Below, piece after piece: positions 7,868-17,194 of a DNA stretch of 64,000 bases. Within the stretch, counting starts at the first letter, position 1. The number at the start of each line of letters is the position of its first letter. The notes under the pieces are model-generated. The model searched no databases. It was not told the DNA's origin and was given only the letters and a program-made list of their open reading frames with translations. Position numbers and translations under genes: made by a program. The DNA is from WJMT01 sp964624145. GTDB taxonomy: Bacteria; Acidobacteriota; Aminicenantia; Aminicenantales; Aminicenantaceae. The DNA lies in NCBI GenBank assembly GCA_964624145.1, contig CAZUXT010000001.1, positions 124,001 to 188,000 on the forward strand, given 5' to 3'.

Positions 7868-9256
7868 TTACAGGGACCAACCTTTTCGGTATTCTGTATG
7901 GAGAAAATTGTTGGCTTCCGGAAGGTTTTTGAATTCCATTTTCTTCCCGTCCCATTCCAGCTTGGTATTTTTTGCCTTTGTGGCTACCGCCACATTCCCC
8001 AGAAGCATGACTTCAGTCAAGGTTCCTGAGTATGAAAAATCCGTGGTGGATTTTTCGCCTTTTTTTATGGCTTCCACCCATTCTTCATGGATGCCCGGAG
8101 AGCGCGGAATGGTCTTTTCCGGTCTTTTGTATTCCTGCATCTTTGATTCCGGAATAATACGCGGATTGTTCCCATAAGTGCTATACATCAATGTCCCTTT
8201 ATCACCCACAAACAATCCTCCGCCTCCGGAGTCGCCCATCATTCGTCCGTCTTTCAGTTCAACCGGTCTGGGAGGCGTGATCCCTCCGTCATACCATTTG
8301 AGGGTAACAGGCGGCATTTTTCCCCGGGCCGGAAATTCATAAGTCACCACTTCTGCAACAGGATAGGCATCCTTGGTGAATTGAGAGGAACTGGCCTGAA
8401 TAGATGTGGGGTGCCCCAGCTTCAGGGCCCAAAAGGGGTGGTCCAGTATATGGGCTCCCATATCTCCCAGAGCTCCTGTTCCGAAATCCCACCATCCTCT
8501 CCAGCTAAAAGGATGATAAGCCGGATTATACGGCCTGTAAGAAGCCGGTCCCAGCCATATATCCCAGGCCAATTCATCAGGAACAGGAGGCGTGTCTTTG
8601 GGAGCATCGATGCCTTGAGGCCATATAGGCCGGTTTGTCCAGCAGTGGACTTCCCTGACATCGCCTATGGCTCCGTCCCAGATCCATTCATTGATCAGAC
8701 GGCCTCCTTCTCCGGCGTGCCCTTGGTTGCCCATCTGGCTGACGATGCCTGCTTTTTTAGCAGCTTGAGCCAGCAGCCTTGCTTCTTTTATGGTGTGGGT
8801 CAAAGGCTTTTGAACAAAGACGTGCTTTCCTCTTTTTATGGCACTCATGGCGATCACAGCATGGGTGTGATCCGGCGTCGTAACCGTAACCGCATCGATA
8901 TTTTTCTCTTTGTCCAGAAGCACCCGGAAATCTTGATACTTGTTCGCCTTTTCATACAGCGCCTTTTGTTCAGGGGTGTTATGTTCTGATCCCAGGAATT
9001 TGGCCATCTCCCTGTCATCAACATCACACAAAGCCACAATATTTTCCGTACTCACGCTGCGTATATCAGAAGAGCCCTTTCCTCCCACTCCGACACTGGC
9101 TATATTTAAGGTGTCGCTGGGCGCTTTATATCCGGTTCCTCCCAGGACATGACGGGGAATGATCATAAACCCCGCGGCAGTGGCCGCACTGCGTCCTATG
9201 AATTCTCTCCTGGTTAAGGTTTCTTTTGATTCACTTTTTTCTTTCTTTTTTTTCAT
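7868..9256 (-). CDS. Tat-exported Gfo/Idh/MocA family oxidoreductase
   Basis: 462 residues. An N-terminal twin-arginine signal (TRREFIG then a hydrophobic stretch to about residue 40) precedes a Rossmann domain (ASVGVGGKGSSD, IVALCDVDD) and the C-terminal alpha/beta domain with GALGDMGAHILDHPFWAL. The catalytic-region EKP motif is QKP here (VFVQKPLTHT), a common variant in Tat-exported members. The start at 9256 has AAGGGTG about 5 bases upstream; the longer frame adds residues with no ribosome site. The family uses NAD(P)(H) to oxidise sugars; with the DUF1080 partner downstream, a glycoside 3-dehydrogenase role is the best guess. Export through Tat implies the cofactor is bound before export. 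Confidence 0.9.
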   Translation of the reverse strand: MKKKKEKSESKETLTRREFIGRSAATAAGFMIIPRHVLGGTGYKAPSDTLNIASVGVGGKGSSDIRSVSTENIVALCDVDDREMAKFLGSEHNTPEQKALYEKANKYQDFRVLLDKEKNIDAVTVTTPDHTHAVIAMSAIKRGKHVFVQKPLTHTIKEARLLAQAAKKAGIVSQMGNQGHAGEGGRLINEWIWDGAIGDVREVHCWTNRPIWPQGIDAPKDTPPVPDELAWDIWLGPASYRPYNPAYHPFSWRGWWDFGTGALGDMGAHILDHPFWALKLGHPTSIQASSSQFTKDAYPVAEVVTYEFPARGKMPPVTLKWYDGGITPPRPVELKDGRMMGDSGGGGLFVGDKGTLMYSTYGNNPRIIPESKMQEYKRPEKTIPRSPGIHEEWVEAIKKGEKSTTDFSYSGTLTEVMLLGNVAVATKAKNTKLEWDGKKMEFKNLPEANNFLHTEYRKGWSL

Positions 9257-9308
9257 AATCACCCTTCTTTCATCTAAAATTCTATAAATCAAGTTTAATG
9301 ATAACTAT

Positions 9309-9338
9309 AATATATATAGTTTAAAAAGCTCGAGTCAA
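9309..9338 (-). promoter_or_regulatory. candidate sigma-70 promoter of the Gfo/DUF1080 operon
   Basis: On the minus strand TTGACT (plus-strand positions 9333-9338) and TATATT (9309-9314) are 18 bases apart in a very AT-rich gap. The predicted start of transcription is near 9302, giving a leader of about 45 bases that ends with the AAGGGTG ribosome site. Confidence 0.45.
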
Positions 9339-9412
9339 CAAAATTATCATATATATCACATAAGAAAAACAGCGAATTAAAATTCTGGCTTAAAGTGTAA
9401 AAAAAGGCCAGG

Positions 9413-11509
9413 CTAGTTGAGTCCTCTCTTCTCCAGCAGATATCGGACATCAGGCTCTTTTCCCCTGAAGTTCATGTACAGTACCATGGGATCCTGAGTC
9501 CCGCCTTTTTCAAGAACATTGGTTCTAAATGAAAGCGCTGTTTCCTTATCAAAAAGGCTTGTCTCCTTAAAGGCATGAAAAGCATCGCAGTCAAGAACTT
9601 CTGACCAAATATAGCTGTAGTACCCGGAGGAATACCCTCCAGCAAAGATATGCTGGAAGTAAGGAGTCCTGTAGCGCACTACGATCTCCGGAATCATTCC
9701 GATCTTCTCCATGGCATTGTCTTCAAATTCCAAAGCATCGTGTTCCACGGGCTCGGATAATGTGTGCCAATCCATATCCAGCAGGGAAGCTGCGACATAT
9801 TCCACAGTGACAAATCCCTGATTGAAATGTCCGGCTTTTTCGATCTTATCAATCAATTCCTGCGGAATCGGCTCTCCGGTCTCATAGTGCTTTGCATAAA
9901 TTTTCAGCACATCCGGTTCCGCTGCCCAGTGCTCCATAATCTGAGAGGGAAGCTCTACAAAATCCCTGGAAACGGAAGTACCGGAAAGTCTCGGATAAAC
10001 GCAGTCAGAAAGCAGGCCATGGAGCGCATGCCCGAATTCGTGAAAAAGGGTGGACGCCTCATCAAATGTCAGAAGTGTGGGGCTTTCGCCGCTGGGTTTG
10101 GTGAGATTCAAATTATTTGTCACAACAGGAGTGGTCTCTTTTCCTCCCAGCCTGTACTGCTTCCGGAAACTGTTCATCCATGCTCCGCCTCTCTTGGAAG
10201 CCCTGGAATAATAATCGGCAAAAAAGATTCCGATATGGGATCCGTCTGCCTCTTTGACCTCAAACACTTTGACATCGGGATGGTATGTAGGCAAGTCCGT
10301 CCTTTCAACAAACTGGATACCGTAAAGCTGATTGGCTACGTAAAAGGCTCCTTCCCTCACATTGTTCAGTTCAAAATAGGGTTTGGTCATCTCGTCAGAC
10401 AGATCGAATTTTTTCTTTTTTAATTTCTCCGTGCAATACCACCAGTCCCAGGGCTCGAGTTTAAAATCTTTGCCTTCCTCATAAATCAATTCCTGGAGCT
10501 CGCTGCTTTCCTTTTTTGCTTTTTCCAGAGCAGGCTCCCATATCTTGAGCAGCAGGTCATACACATTCCCCGGTTTCCCGGCCATATTTTCTTCCAACAC
10601 ATAGTGCGCATGCGTTTCATATCCGAGAATACGAGCCCTTTTTACCCGAAGATAGGCGATCCGGGATGCGATGGCCCTGTTGTCCAGTTCATCACCGTGA
10701 TTGCCTTTGTTTATATAAGCTTTGAAAATCTCTTCTCTCAAGCCTCGCTTTTCCGAATAGGTCAAAAACGGAGTGATGCTTGACCTGTGAAGGGTAAACA
10801 CCCATTTCCCTTCATGACCTCTGTCTCTGGCTGCTTTGGCTGCTCCATCAATCACAGATTGGGGAAGGCCGGCCATGTCTTCTTCGCTCTCTATAATCAA
10901 TTCATAACGGTTGTTTTCCTTCAGTACATGCTGACCGAACTTCATAGTGAGATTTGAGAGCTCCTCATTGATTTTTCTCAATTCAGCTTTGTCTTCCTCG
11001 CTCAGATTGGCACCGCCCCGAACAAAATCCAGATAGTATTTTTCAAGAAGAGTGGACTGTTCCTTAGTCAAATCAAGCTCCGCTCTCTGGTCATAAACTG
11101 TTTTGATGCGCTGGAAAAGCGCTGCGTTAAACAGGATATCATCCCTATGATTGGATAAAAGAGGTGTAATCTGCTCGTCGATTTTCTGCATCTCATCATC
11201 TGTCATGGATCCGTTCAATACACTGAAAACATTGGACACTTTCCTCAGCAGAGTCCCGCTTTCTTCCAAAGCTTCAATGGTGTTCTCAAAAGTAGGCTCG
11301 CTCTGGTCGGCCACAACAGCCTCAATATCTTTTTTTTGCTGTTCAATTCCCTCTTGAAAAGCAGGGACGTAATGCTCTTTACCTATCTGGTCAAACGGAG
11401 GGACCTCAAATTCAGTCTTCCACTCACTAAAAAACGGATTCTTTTCCTGTTTGGTGCAGGTGACCGCACAGAGACAAGCGATTATGACCATAATAAACAA
11501 CTTTTTCAT
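9413..11509 (-). CDS. dcp: M3 family metallopeptidase (peptidyl-dipeptidase Dcp / oligopeptidase A type), lipoprotein
   Basis: 698 residues, the usual length for Dcp/OpdA. A lipoprotein signal ends at AVTC (Cys18). The zinc site HEFGH is at residues 490-494 (LFHEFGHALHGLL), and the conserved LPSQIMEHW plus the late YSSGYYSYIWSEVLDCDAFHAF support the M3A assignment. The enzyme cleaves short peptides, Dcp types releasing dipeptides from the C-terminus. The lipoprotein signal places it in the periplasm, suggesting breakdown of imported peptides. It has its own promoter (11562-11590) and an AAAGGAG site; it lies downstream of, but about 100 bases from, the HEAT gene. The gene symbol is approximate because Dcp and OpdA cannot be separated by eye. 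Confidence 0.92.
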   Translation of the reverse strand: MKKLFIMVIIACLCAVTCTKQEKNPFFSEWKTEFEVPPFDQIGKEHYVPAFQEGIEQQKKDIEAVVADQSEPTFENTIEALEESGTLLRKVSNVFSVLNGSMTDDEMQKIDEQITPLLSNHRDDILFNAALFQRIKTVYDQRAELDLTKEQSTLLEKYYLDFVRGGANLSEEDKAELRKINEELSNLTMKFGQHVLKENNRYELIIESEEDMAGLPQSVIDGAAKAARDRGHEGKWVFTLHRSSITPFLTYSEKRGLREEIFKAYINKGNHGDELDNRAIASRIAYLRVKRARILGYETHAHYVLEENMAGKPGNVYDLLLKIWEPALEKAKKESSELQELIYEEGKDFKLEPWDWWYCTEKLKKKKFDLSDEMTKPYFELNNVREGAFYVANQLYGIQFVERTDLPTYHPDVKVFEVKEADGSHIGIFFADYYSRASKRGGAWMNSFRKQYRLGGKETTPVVTNNLNLTKPSGESPTLLTFDEASTLFHEFGHALHGLLSDCVYPRLSGTSVSRDFVELPSQIMEHWAAEPDVLKIYAKHYETGEPIPQELIDKIEKAGHFNQGFVTVEYVAASLLDMDWHTLSEPVEHDALEFEDNAMEKIGMIPEIVVRYRTPYFQHIFAGGYSSGYYSYIWSEVLDCDAFHAFKETSLFDKETALSFRTNVLEKGGTQDPMVLYMNFRGKEPDVRYLLEKRGLN

Positions 11510-11561
11510 TTTATTACTCCTTTATAAAATTGGGGAAAAATATCGTGGATACATTAGACTC

Positions 11562-11590
11562 ATTATATTTATTTCAATTTTTTTTATCAA
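11562..11590 (-). promoter_or_regulatory. sigma-70 promoter of the M3 peptidase gene
   Basis: On the minus strand TTGATA (plus 11585-11590), a 17-base spacer and a perfect TATAAT (plus 11562-11567). The leader of about 45 bases carries AAAGGAG before the ATG at 11509. Confidence 0.62.
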
Positions 11591-11609
11591 CTTTCCATCC
11601 ATTCCTTTA

Positions 11610-13787
11610 TTATTTTTTTATATCATCAATATAATCGGCAATCCGCTCTCTCTGATACTCATCATCAACAAAAAGCAATACTTTCTCCAGCAAAGATACC
11701 ACTTCATCTCCTGAAAGCCCGTTGTGGAGAGGCTCGGGCAGGGCGATTTTTACCATCACTCCTGCCGCCTTTTCCCTCAATCCCTCATTTTCCAGAAAAA
11801 AAGCCGCCTCTTTCATGGAACCAAGCGTCTTTATCTCTCCCAGACCTGAAAGGAAGAGTCTTTTCTCTTCGGCCTCCTGCAGGATGTCTTTGACGCTGCG
11901 CATCATGGCCAATTTTTCTTCTTCATCCAGTTCTGATTCAGTTGCAAGCCGGATATAAGACCTTAACGCCAGATATCTGATCTTTTTATCAGTGGTTTCC
12001 CTGCTTGCGGCAAGCAGTTCTTCTGCGGCTTCAAGTCCTTTCCACTGCACCAGAGCCGAGAAGGCTTCAATGCGCACATCCGGGTTTTCACTCTGCCGCG
12101 CCTCTAAAACAACATCCAGAGCTTTTTTCCCTCCGATTCCAGAGAGAGGCCTGAGAAAGAGCATCTTTTCGATACCCTCTGCTTCAGCCAAAGCGTTAAT
12201 TATCTTCTCAGCCCGCATCTCCGGCGCCTCAATGAAACAACAGGCAGACTGCACCGCATTTTGGAGCCAAAGTATCTCTTTCTTGTCATCTGTCTGCCTC
12301 ATCAGATCAATGAGCATTGAAATATCGTCTTCATCCACAATGCTCTCCAGGCTCAAAAGAGCGGTCCTTCTTAAATCCTCATCTCCGCTCTCAATCTGAG
12401 AAACAACCAGATCAATGCAGTCAAAAGCACGTTTTTCGGAGATCACCTCCATAAGAGCCATGCAGGGCTTCACAGGCATTTCTCTAAACCTTGTTTTTAT
12501 TTCCGGAATGACAGCCTCGGCCCTAAAACCAAGAAGCGCCTGTTTGACAAGCTTTATCTCCTCCTCATTACCGGAGCGCAGAAGTTCGAATAGATCTGTA
12601 ACCGCCTTTTCCCCTTTGAAGACACACAACGGCATCACAGCCGCCATTCTAATGATATGGCTTTCACTGTGGAGTTTTTTTTGAAAATAAGGAGCCAAAG
12701 ATTTGTCATCTGTTTTCCCGAGCATGGTCAGGATTTCGGCCTGTACTTCAGGAGACACTTCCTCTGTTTTCCGTATCCATATCTCCCTCATTTCAACACT
12801 GTACAGGTCCAGAGACAGTTCAAGAGCCTTCCGCCGCAGTTTCACACTCTGGCTTCCCGCAGCTTCCAAAAGGTCATCCATGGCCTCTTCCCCGACCGTA
12901 TCGACAAGAAGATCCAGAGCGGAACACGGGATCTGGCTTTCATCCTCTGCCGTATAAGCGGCTATCATGTCCCTGCAAATATTCATGCTTATCTCTTTAT
13001 AACCAGCCTCTGCGAGGCGGCTTACATAAAGAAGATAAACGAGGGGAGCCCTTTTTCTTTCATAGACGGATGACCTGATCCTTGCCTTTCCCATCAAATC
13101 CATACAGGAAGGGTCTCCTGTGTTTGCCAAGGCATAGAGAGATACTCTCCGGAGATCGCTGTCCTTGCTCGAAGCATACGGCACTATTTTATTAACGGCT
13201 TTTTGGCTGCGGAGCTCACCCAGGGCTTTGATCACCGTGATAAGCCGATCACCGGAAGATGTATTCAGGGATTTAAGGAGAGCCTTTTCCGCTCTCTCCG
13301 TTCCTATGGAAAGCAGGACTCTGGCCGCAGGCTCACACAGTTTACTGTCTGTCAAATACCGGGCGGCAGGCTTCACCGCCTCTCTTTTTCCGATAAGCTG
13401 GAGCTGACTGAGGATAAATCCCTTTGTGTTTTTGTCTTCTAAAAATTTTAAAGATTTGATGAAGGCCCTGGAAACTAAAAACCGGTCATCCTCTCTCAAA
13501 AGCCTTGCTGTTGAGACCGCCAGGCCGTGAACCGCATATTCCGCTCTTGTCCTGTTTGTCTCTTCATCGCTCTCAAGCATCAAACAAAGATCAACGATCC
13601 CGTCTCTGCCGAGTGCCAAGATTTCCGAAGTCAGTTCTTCCATATCAGCGGAACTCTCAGCAGGAAATCCAGCCAGGATATCAATGATATCTTCTTGGAA
13701 TGTTCTTTTGACCGCCAAGCCGTATACAGAGGCGGTCATAAAAACGAGGGCTAATAGAACGGATACTGTTTGTATTCGTCTTCTCAT
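11610..13787 (-). CDS. secreted HEAT-repeat protein
   Basis: 725 residues: a signal peptide (about 1-24) followed by an almost unbroken array of helical HEAT-like repeats. Typical units end in patterns such as LRRVSLYALANTGD, VRIEAFSALVQWKG and LRRTALLSLESIVD. No enzymatic motif is visible. HEAT solenoids act as protein-binding scaffolds; the partner is unknown. GGAG lies 8 bases before the ATG. The gene is 29 bases downstream of the second Gfo/Idh/MocA gene and is probably cotranscribed with it. Confidence 0.8.
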   Translation of the reverse strand: MRRRIQTVSVLLALVFMTASVYGLAVKRTFQEDIIDILAGFPAESSADMEELTSEILALGRDGIVDLCLMLESDEETNRTRAEYAVHGLAVSTARLLREDDRFLVSRAFIKSLKFLEDKNTKGFILSQLQLIGKREAVKPAARYLTDSKLCEPAARVLLSIGTERAEKALLKSLNTSSGDRLITVIKALGELRSQKAVNKIVPYASSKDSDLRRVSLYALANTGDPSCMDLMGKARIRSSVYERKRAPLVYLLYVSRLAEAGYKEISMNICRDMIAAYTAEDESQIPCSALDLLVDTVGEEAMDDLLEAAGSQSVKLRRKALELSLDLYSVEMREIWIRKTEEVSPEVQAEILTMLGKTDDKSLAPYFQKKLHSESHIIRMAAVMPLCVFKGEKAVTDLFELLRSGNEEEIKLVKQALLGFRAEAVIPEIKTRFREMPVKPCMALMEVISEKRAFDCIDLVVSQIESGDEDLRRTALLSLESIVDEDDISMLIDLMRQTDDKKEILWLQNAVQSACCFIEAPEMRAEKIINALAEAEGIEKMLFLRPLSGIGGKKALDVVLEARQSENPDVRIEAFSALVQWKGLEAAEELLAASRETTDKKIRYLALRSYIRLATESELDEEEKLAMMRSVKDILQEAEEKRLFLSGLGEIKTLGSMKEAAFFLENEGLREKAAGVMVKIALPEPLHNGLSGDEVVSLLEKVLLFVDDEYQRERIADYIDDIKK

Positions 13788-13816
13788 CTACGCATCTCCG
13801 GTTTGCAGAGAAAGCA

Positions 13817-15091
13817 TTACATATGCCATGGCGCCCTCATGGGCTGATGGAGAAGCCTGTCGGCCTGCGGGTCTCCGATAAAGCGCTGCTTGTCAGGATC
13901 AAACCTCAGAGGCCTTCCTAAGCGCACGGCGATCTTGCTGAGATTCACGAGCGTGCATGACCGATGCCCGTTTTCCTCATTCAAAGCAAATTTGTTTCTC
14001 TTTCTGACAGCCTGTGAAAAATCCGTTTCCTGCGGCTCAGGGTCAGGAAGCCGGGCTAATCTTTGTTTGAAATTCGAAATATCTGATCGAATTCCTCTGA
14101 ATATCTTTCCTTCAGGCCCTTCAATAAAAGGGGCTTTTTTATCCCTGTTCTCTCCATCCAGGATGATCTTACATCCATCCGCATATTTCAGCTCGATCCT
14201 CCGCCATGTGAGGCAGGCATCAGGATGCTGCTGAGAGCAGTCAGCCTCTATTTCCCCGGGGCTGGTCCCGTCTTTCTCCAGAATGTACTGCACCGGGTCA
14301 ATGTAATGCATTCCCATATCTCCAAGACCTCCTCCGTCATAATCCCAGTAACCCCGGAAAGTGGTATGGACCCGGTGAGGGTGATAAGGCTTCAAAGGAG
14401 CAGGCCCGAGCCAAAAATTGTAATCAAGCTCCTTTGGTACGCGCTGAGGCTTTAAGTCTGTCCTTCCCTTCCAGTAAAATTTCCAATCAAAACCTGTGAC
14501 ACCGCTCACCGTCACTTTCAAAGGCCAACCCAGCATCCGGTTCATCACTGCTTTTTTGATGGGCTGCACAGTGGAGCCCAATTCATAAAAAGGATCTCTG
14601 AATCTGAACCACGTATTCACCCTGAAGATCCGTCCGTTCTTCTGAACAGCCCGGACGACTTTTCTCCCTTCGTCTATGGTGCGGGTCATGGGCTTCTCAC
14701 ACCAAATGTCCTTTCCTGCTTCAGCAGCGGTTTTGGATATAAGGCCATGCCAATGAGGAGGTGTGGCTATATGGACGATATCTATATCGCTTCTTTCCAG
14801 TACTTCACGAAAGTCCTTGTAACCCTTAACATCCAATCCCGCTATCTCTAAAGCAAGTTTCAGGTGATTCTCATCCACATCACAGACAGCCACCAGCCTC
14901 GCTCCAGGGTAACTCAAATGGGCTTTTCCCATACCTCCCACACCTATGACCGCTTTGGTCAGTTGATCACTCGGGGAAGTGAATCCCTTCCCGCCCAAAA
15001 CAACCCTGGGGACAATGACGGCTGCTGCCGCAGTCTGGATTCCCTTTTTTAAAAACCGTCTGCGGCTGACCGATCTGTTTCTTCCTAGCAT
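13817..15091 (-). CDS. Gfo/Idh/MocA family oxidoreductase with Tat-like signal
   Basis: 424 residues. The N-terminus SRRRFLKKG plus a hydrophobic stretch is a twin-arginine signal. Then come a Rossmann NAD(P) site (AVIGVGGMGKAHL, LVAVCDVDE), the intact EKP motif (IWCEKPMTRT), and the domain-2 motif GGLGDMGMHYIDPVQYI. It is a paralogue of the protein at 7868-9256, but with EKP instead of QKP and a somewhat shorter C-terminus. The ATG at 15091 has AAGGA 7 bases upstream. With the DUF1080 and ThuA genes nearby it probably belongs to a glycoside-oxidising system; the exact substrate is unknown. Confidence 0.9.
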   Translation of the reverse strand: MLGRNRSVSRRRFLKKGIQTAAAAVIVPRVVLGGKGFTSPSDQLTKAVIGVGGMGKAHLSYPGARLVAVCDVDENHLKLALEIAGLDVKGYKDFREVLERSDIDIVHIATPPHWHGLISKTAAEAGKDIWCEKPMTRTIDEGRKVVRAVQKNGRIFRVNTWFRFRDPFYELGSTVQPIKKAVMNRMLGWPLKVTVSGVTGFDWKFYWKGRTDLKPQRVPKELDYNFWLGPAPLKPYHPHRVHTTFRGYWDYDGGGLGDMGMHYIDPVQYILEKDGTSPGEIEADCSQQHPDACLTWRRIELKYADGCKIILDGENRDKKAPFIEGPEGKIFRGIRSDISNFKQRLARLPDPEPQETDFSQAVRKRNKFALNEENGHRSCTLVNLSKIAVRLGRPLRFDPDKQRFIGDPQADRLLHQPMRAPWHM

Positions 15092-15180
15092 TTCAGAATC
15101 CTTACAACTCTTGATTGTACACTTTTATAGTTTATTTATTACATAAAAAAAATCAATGATTGAAATTCAGGTGTGGACGT

Positions 15181-15310
15181 GGCGACATTGAAGATTTAGC
15201 CTTCGGATGAGGCTTTTCGAGGGTACCCGGCAAAGCCGGGCTCCGAGTATGTCTGACCCACGGACGGGGGGAGTTACGCAGGAGCCGAGAAAAACGAAGT
15301 AGAATGGCGT
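15181..15310. ncRNA. GC-rich structured intergenic element, candidate RNA or repeat unit
   Basis: A GC-rich island inside an AT-rich divergent gap. It can fold into hairpins: AGCCT (15198-15202) with AGGCT (15210-15214); CCCGGC (15226-15231) with GCCGGG (15235-15240) around an AAA loop; and an alternative GGCTCC (15239-15244) with GGAGCC (15281-15286). The strand is not decided. It contains TCTGACCCA (15252-15260), a 9-mer that recurs at 32786-32794. No known RNA family is recognised; a relict mobile repeat is equally possible. Confidence 0.35.
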
Positions 15311-15392
15311 TAAAAATATGAAGGGAGCACAAGCCATTCCTGAATTTTATTGAGTAAAAAAGCTTATTATGAGAGGTCTTGATTTTATAACC

Positions 15393-15421
15393 TTGAATTG
15401 GGAATGAAAAAAAAATAATAT
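15393..15421 (+). promoter_or_regulatory. candidate sigma-70 promoter of the ThuA gene
   Basis: TTGAAT (15393-15398), a 17-base spacer and TAATAT (15416-15421). The predicted leader is about 32 bases and contains AAGGAG ahead of the ATG at 15460. Confidence 0.5.
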
Positions 15422-15459
15422 GAGAAGGCTAACCATTTCAAATCCATAAGGAGCGTGAA

Positions 15460-16206
15460 ATGAAAAGAATATGCGCAGTCCTTTTTATCTTATTATGGAC
15501 CGTTGTCAGTCTCACATCTTATGAAAATCAAAGTACAGAACAGAAAAAAGCCCTTTTCGTCTGGGGAGGATGGGAAGGACACGAACCAAAACAATGCGTT
15601 GATATTTTTGCTCCCTGGCTTGAAAAACAGGGATTTGACGTTGAGATATCACACAACCTGGATTCTTATCTTGATGTTGAAAAATTGAAATCAATGGACC
15701 TCATCGTTCAAGTTGTTACCATGGCCTCCATCACTTCCGAGCAGGAAAAAGGACTGCTGGAAGCGGTCAAAAGCGGTGTGGGATTAGCAGGATGGCACGG
15801 AGGCCTCGCCGATTCATTCCGGCAGAACACAGAGTATCAATTCATGGTCGGCGGCCAGTGGGTGGCTCATCCGGGAGGGGTCATCGACTATGAAGTCAAT
15901 ATATCAAACAAAGAACACCCCATAACCAGAGGCCTATCCGATTTTAAAATGCACTCGGAACAGTATTACATGCATGTAGATCCCATAAATAATGTCCTTG
16001 CCGCCACCACCTTTTCCGACCAGCACGCCTCCTGGATCAAAGGCGTTGTCATGCCCGTGGTATGGACAAAAAAATATGGAAAGGGCCGGGTCTTTTACAC
16101 ATCCCTCGGCCATGTCTCAAAAGATTTTGATGTGCCGGAAGCCAGGGAAATCGTGAAAAGAGGGATGCTTTGGGCTGCCGGGTGCCTTAAAGAAAAGAAG
16201 AATTAA
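15460..16206 (+). CDS. secreted ThuA-domain protein
   Basis: 248 residues with a signal peptide (about 1-20) and a flavodoxin/glutamine-amidotransferase-like ThuA fold. Landmarks are ALFVWGGWEGHEP near the start, GVGLAGWHGGLADSF in the middle, and the late PVVWTKKYGKGRVFYTSLGH. ThuA proteins occur with Gfo/Idh/MocA oxidoreductases in trehalose and other keto-glycoside pathways; the biochemical step is not settled. Its placement within the Gfo and DUF1080 island supports a shared pathway. The gene converges on the surA-like gene and overlaps its 3' end by 20 bases. Confidence 0.88.
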   Translation: MKRICAVLFILLWTVVSLTSYENQSTEQKKALFVWGGWEGHEPKQCVDIFAPWLEKQGFDVEISHNLDSYLDVEKLKSMDLIVQVVTMASITSEQEKGLLEAVKSGVGLAGWHGGLADSFRQNTEYQFMVGGQWVAHPGGVIDYEVNISNKEHPITRGLSDFKMHSEQYYMHVDPINNVLAATTFSDQHASWIKGVVMPVVWTKKYGKGRVFYTSLGHVSKDFDVPEAREIVKRGMLWAAGCLKEKKN

Positions 16207-17194
16207 ACAGCTCTGGGAATTCTTTATAAGGATCCTGTATTTTAATCTCTATATAACTTTTTTCTCTGAGTTCCTCCAGGTATTTAATCGTCTTTTCCTG
16301 ACGCTCCCTCTGAAAGATTCTGTTTTCGATCGCAGCTCTGACTTCATCAAAATCCTTAACGTGTTCTTCCTCTTTATCAACCAGCTTCAGCAAATACCAC
16401 CCGTTGCTTGTTTGTATCCAAGGCGTGACTTCTCCAACCTCAAGTTCCTCCACCTCTTGCTCCAGGGTCCTTTCCAAGGTCCCCTTTTTGAAACTTCCTA
16501 ATTCTCCCCGGTTCTCTTTATAGGGACCTTCAGAATATTTTTCCGCCATTTCCTCGAACAGCTCTCCAGCCTCTAATTTGCCTTTGATCTCATCCTTCTT
16601 TCCGTTGAGTTCCTCTTGAACCTTCCCTGCATCAGAAAGATATATGGCTTTGAGCTCAAAATTGGCCGGCTCTATGAATTCCTCCTGATGCTGGCTGTAG
16701 TAATTAATGACCTCTGTATCATCCACTACAATGTCTTTGCCGAACGAATAAAACAGAACCCCCTCTTTTAAAAGCTCTCTCTCTTGGTAATCCAGCCAAA
16801 TATCAAAATCGACCCCCTGCTGCTCCATCGCCTCTCTAAGATCTTCAATGGAATTAAAGCCATACTGTTCTTTCAGGTCTTCCACCATTTTTTCCAGCTG
16901 TCCGCTCACATCAATTTCCTGCTTTTTTGCTTCCTGGATAAGCAGGAGATCCGTGATCATTCCATCCAGAAGATTTTTTTTGCTCTTTTCATATACTTCC
17001 CTGAGTTCCTCTCCCTGGTATTGAGATGCCAAAGATTGGTACAGTGTTTCATCCTGCTTCTTGAAATCAGATAAAGTGATAATATCCCCGTTAACGACGG
17101 CGACGATGGTATCTATGATTTCATTTCCACTGACTTTCAATCCTGCACATATCAGAACCACTAAAATGACCGCTTTTTTAATCTTTTGATTCAT
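16187..17194 (-). CDS. surA: SurA-type periplasmic chaperone / peptidyl-prolyl isomerase
   Basis: 335 residues. A signal peptide (about 1-24) ends near VSGNEIID. The SurA N-terminal domain begins with the diagnostic IVAVVNGDIITLSDF; a parvulin (PpiC) domain spans about 170-275 (FELKAIYLSD, FEEMAEKYSEGP, GELGSFKKGTLE, NGWYLLKLVDKEE). SurA escorts outer-membrane proteins through the periplasm. Only one parvulin domain is present, against two in E. coli SurA. The start at 17194 is preferred because GAGG sits 7 bases before it; the ATG two codons earlier (17200) has almost no spacer. The 5' end overlaps the upstream PpiC gene. The 3' end overlaps the convergent ThuA gene by 20 bases. Confidence 0.9.
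   Translation of the reverse strand: MNQKIKKAVILVVLICAGLKVSGNEIIDTIVAVVNGDIITLSDFKKQDETLYQSLASQYQGEELREVYEKSKKNLLDGMITDLLLIQEAKKQEIDVSGQLEKMVEDLKEQYGFNSIEDLREAMEQQGVDFDIWLDYQERELLKEGVLFYSFGKDIVVDDTEVINYYSQHQEEFIEPANFELKAIYLSDAGKVQEELNGKKDEIKGKLEAGELFEEMAEKYSEGPYKENRGELGSFKKGTLERTLEQEVEELEVGEVTPWIQTSNGWYLLKLVDKEEEHVKDFDEVRAAIENRIFQRERQEKTIKYLEELREKSYIEIKIQDPYKEFPELFNSSFL

Noticed and set aside
7503..8177. 224-codon plus-strand frame across the DUF1080/Gfo junction
   Set aside because: It covers two well-recognised minus-strand genes and has a random composition.
12657..13073. 138-codon frame opposite the HEAT gene
   Set aside because: Antisense shadow; no start signal or domain.
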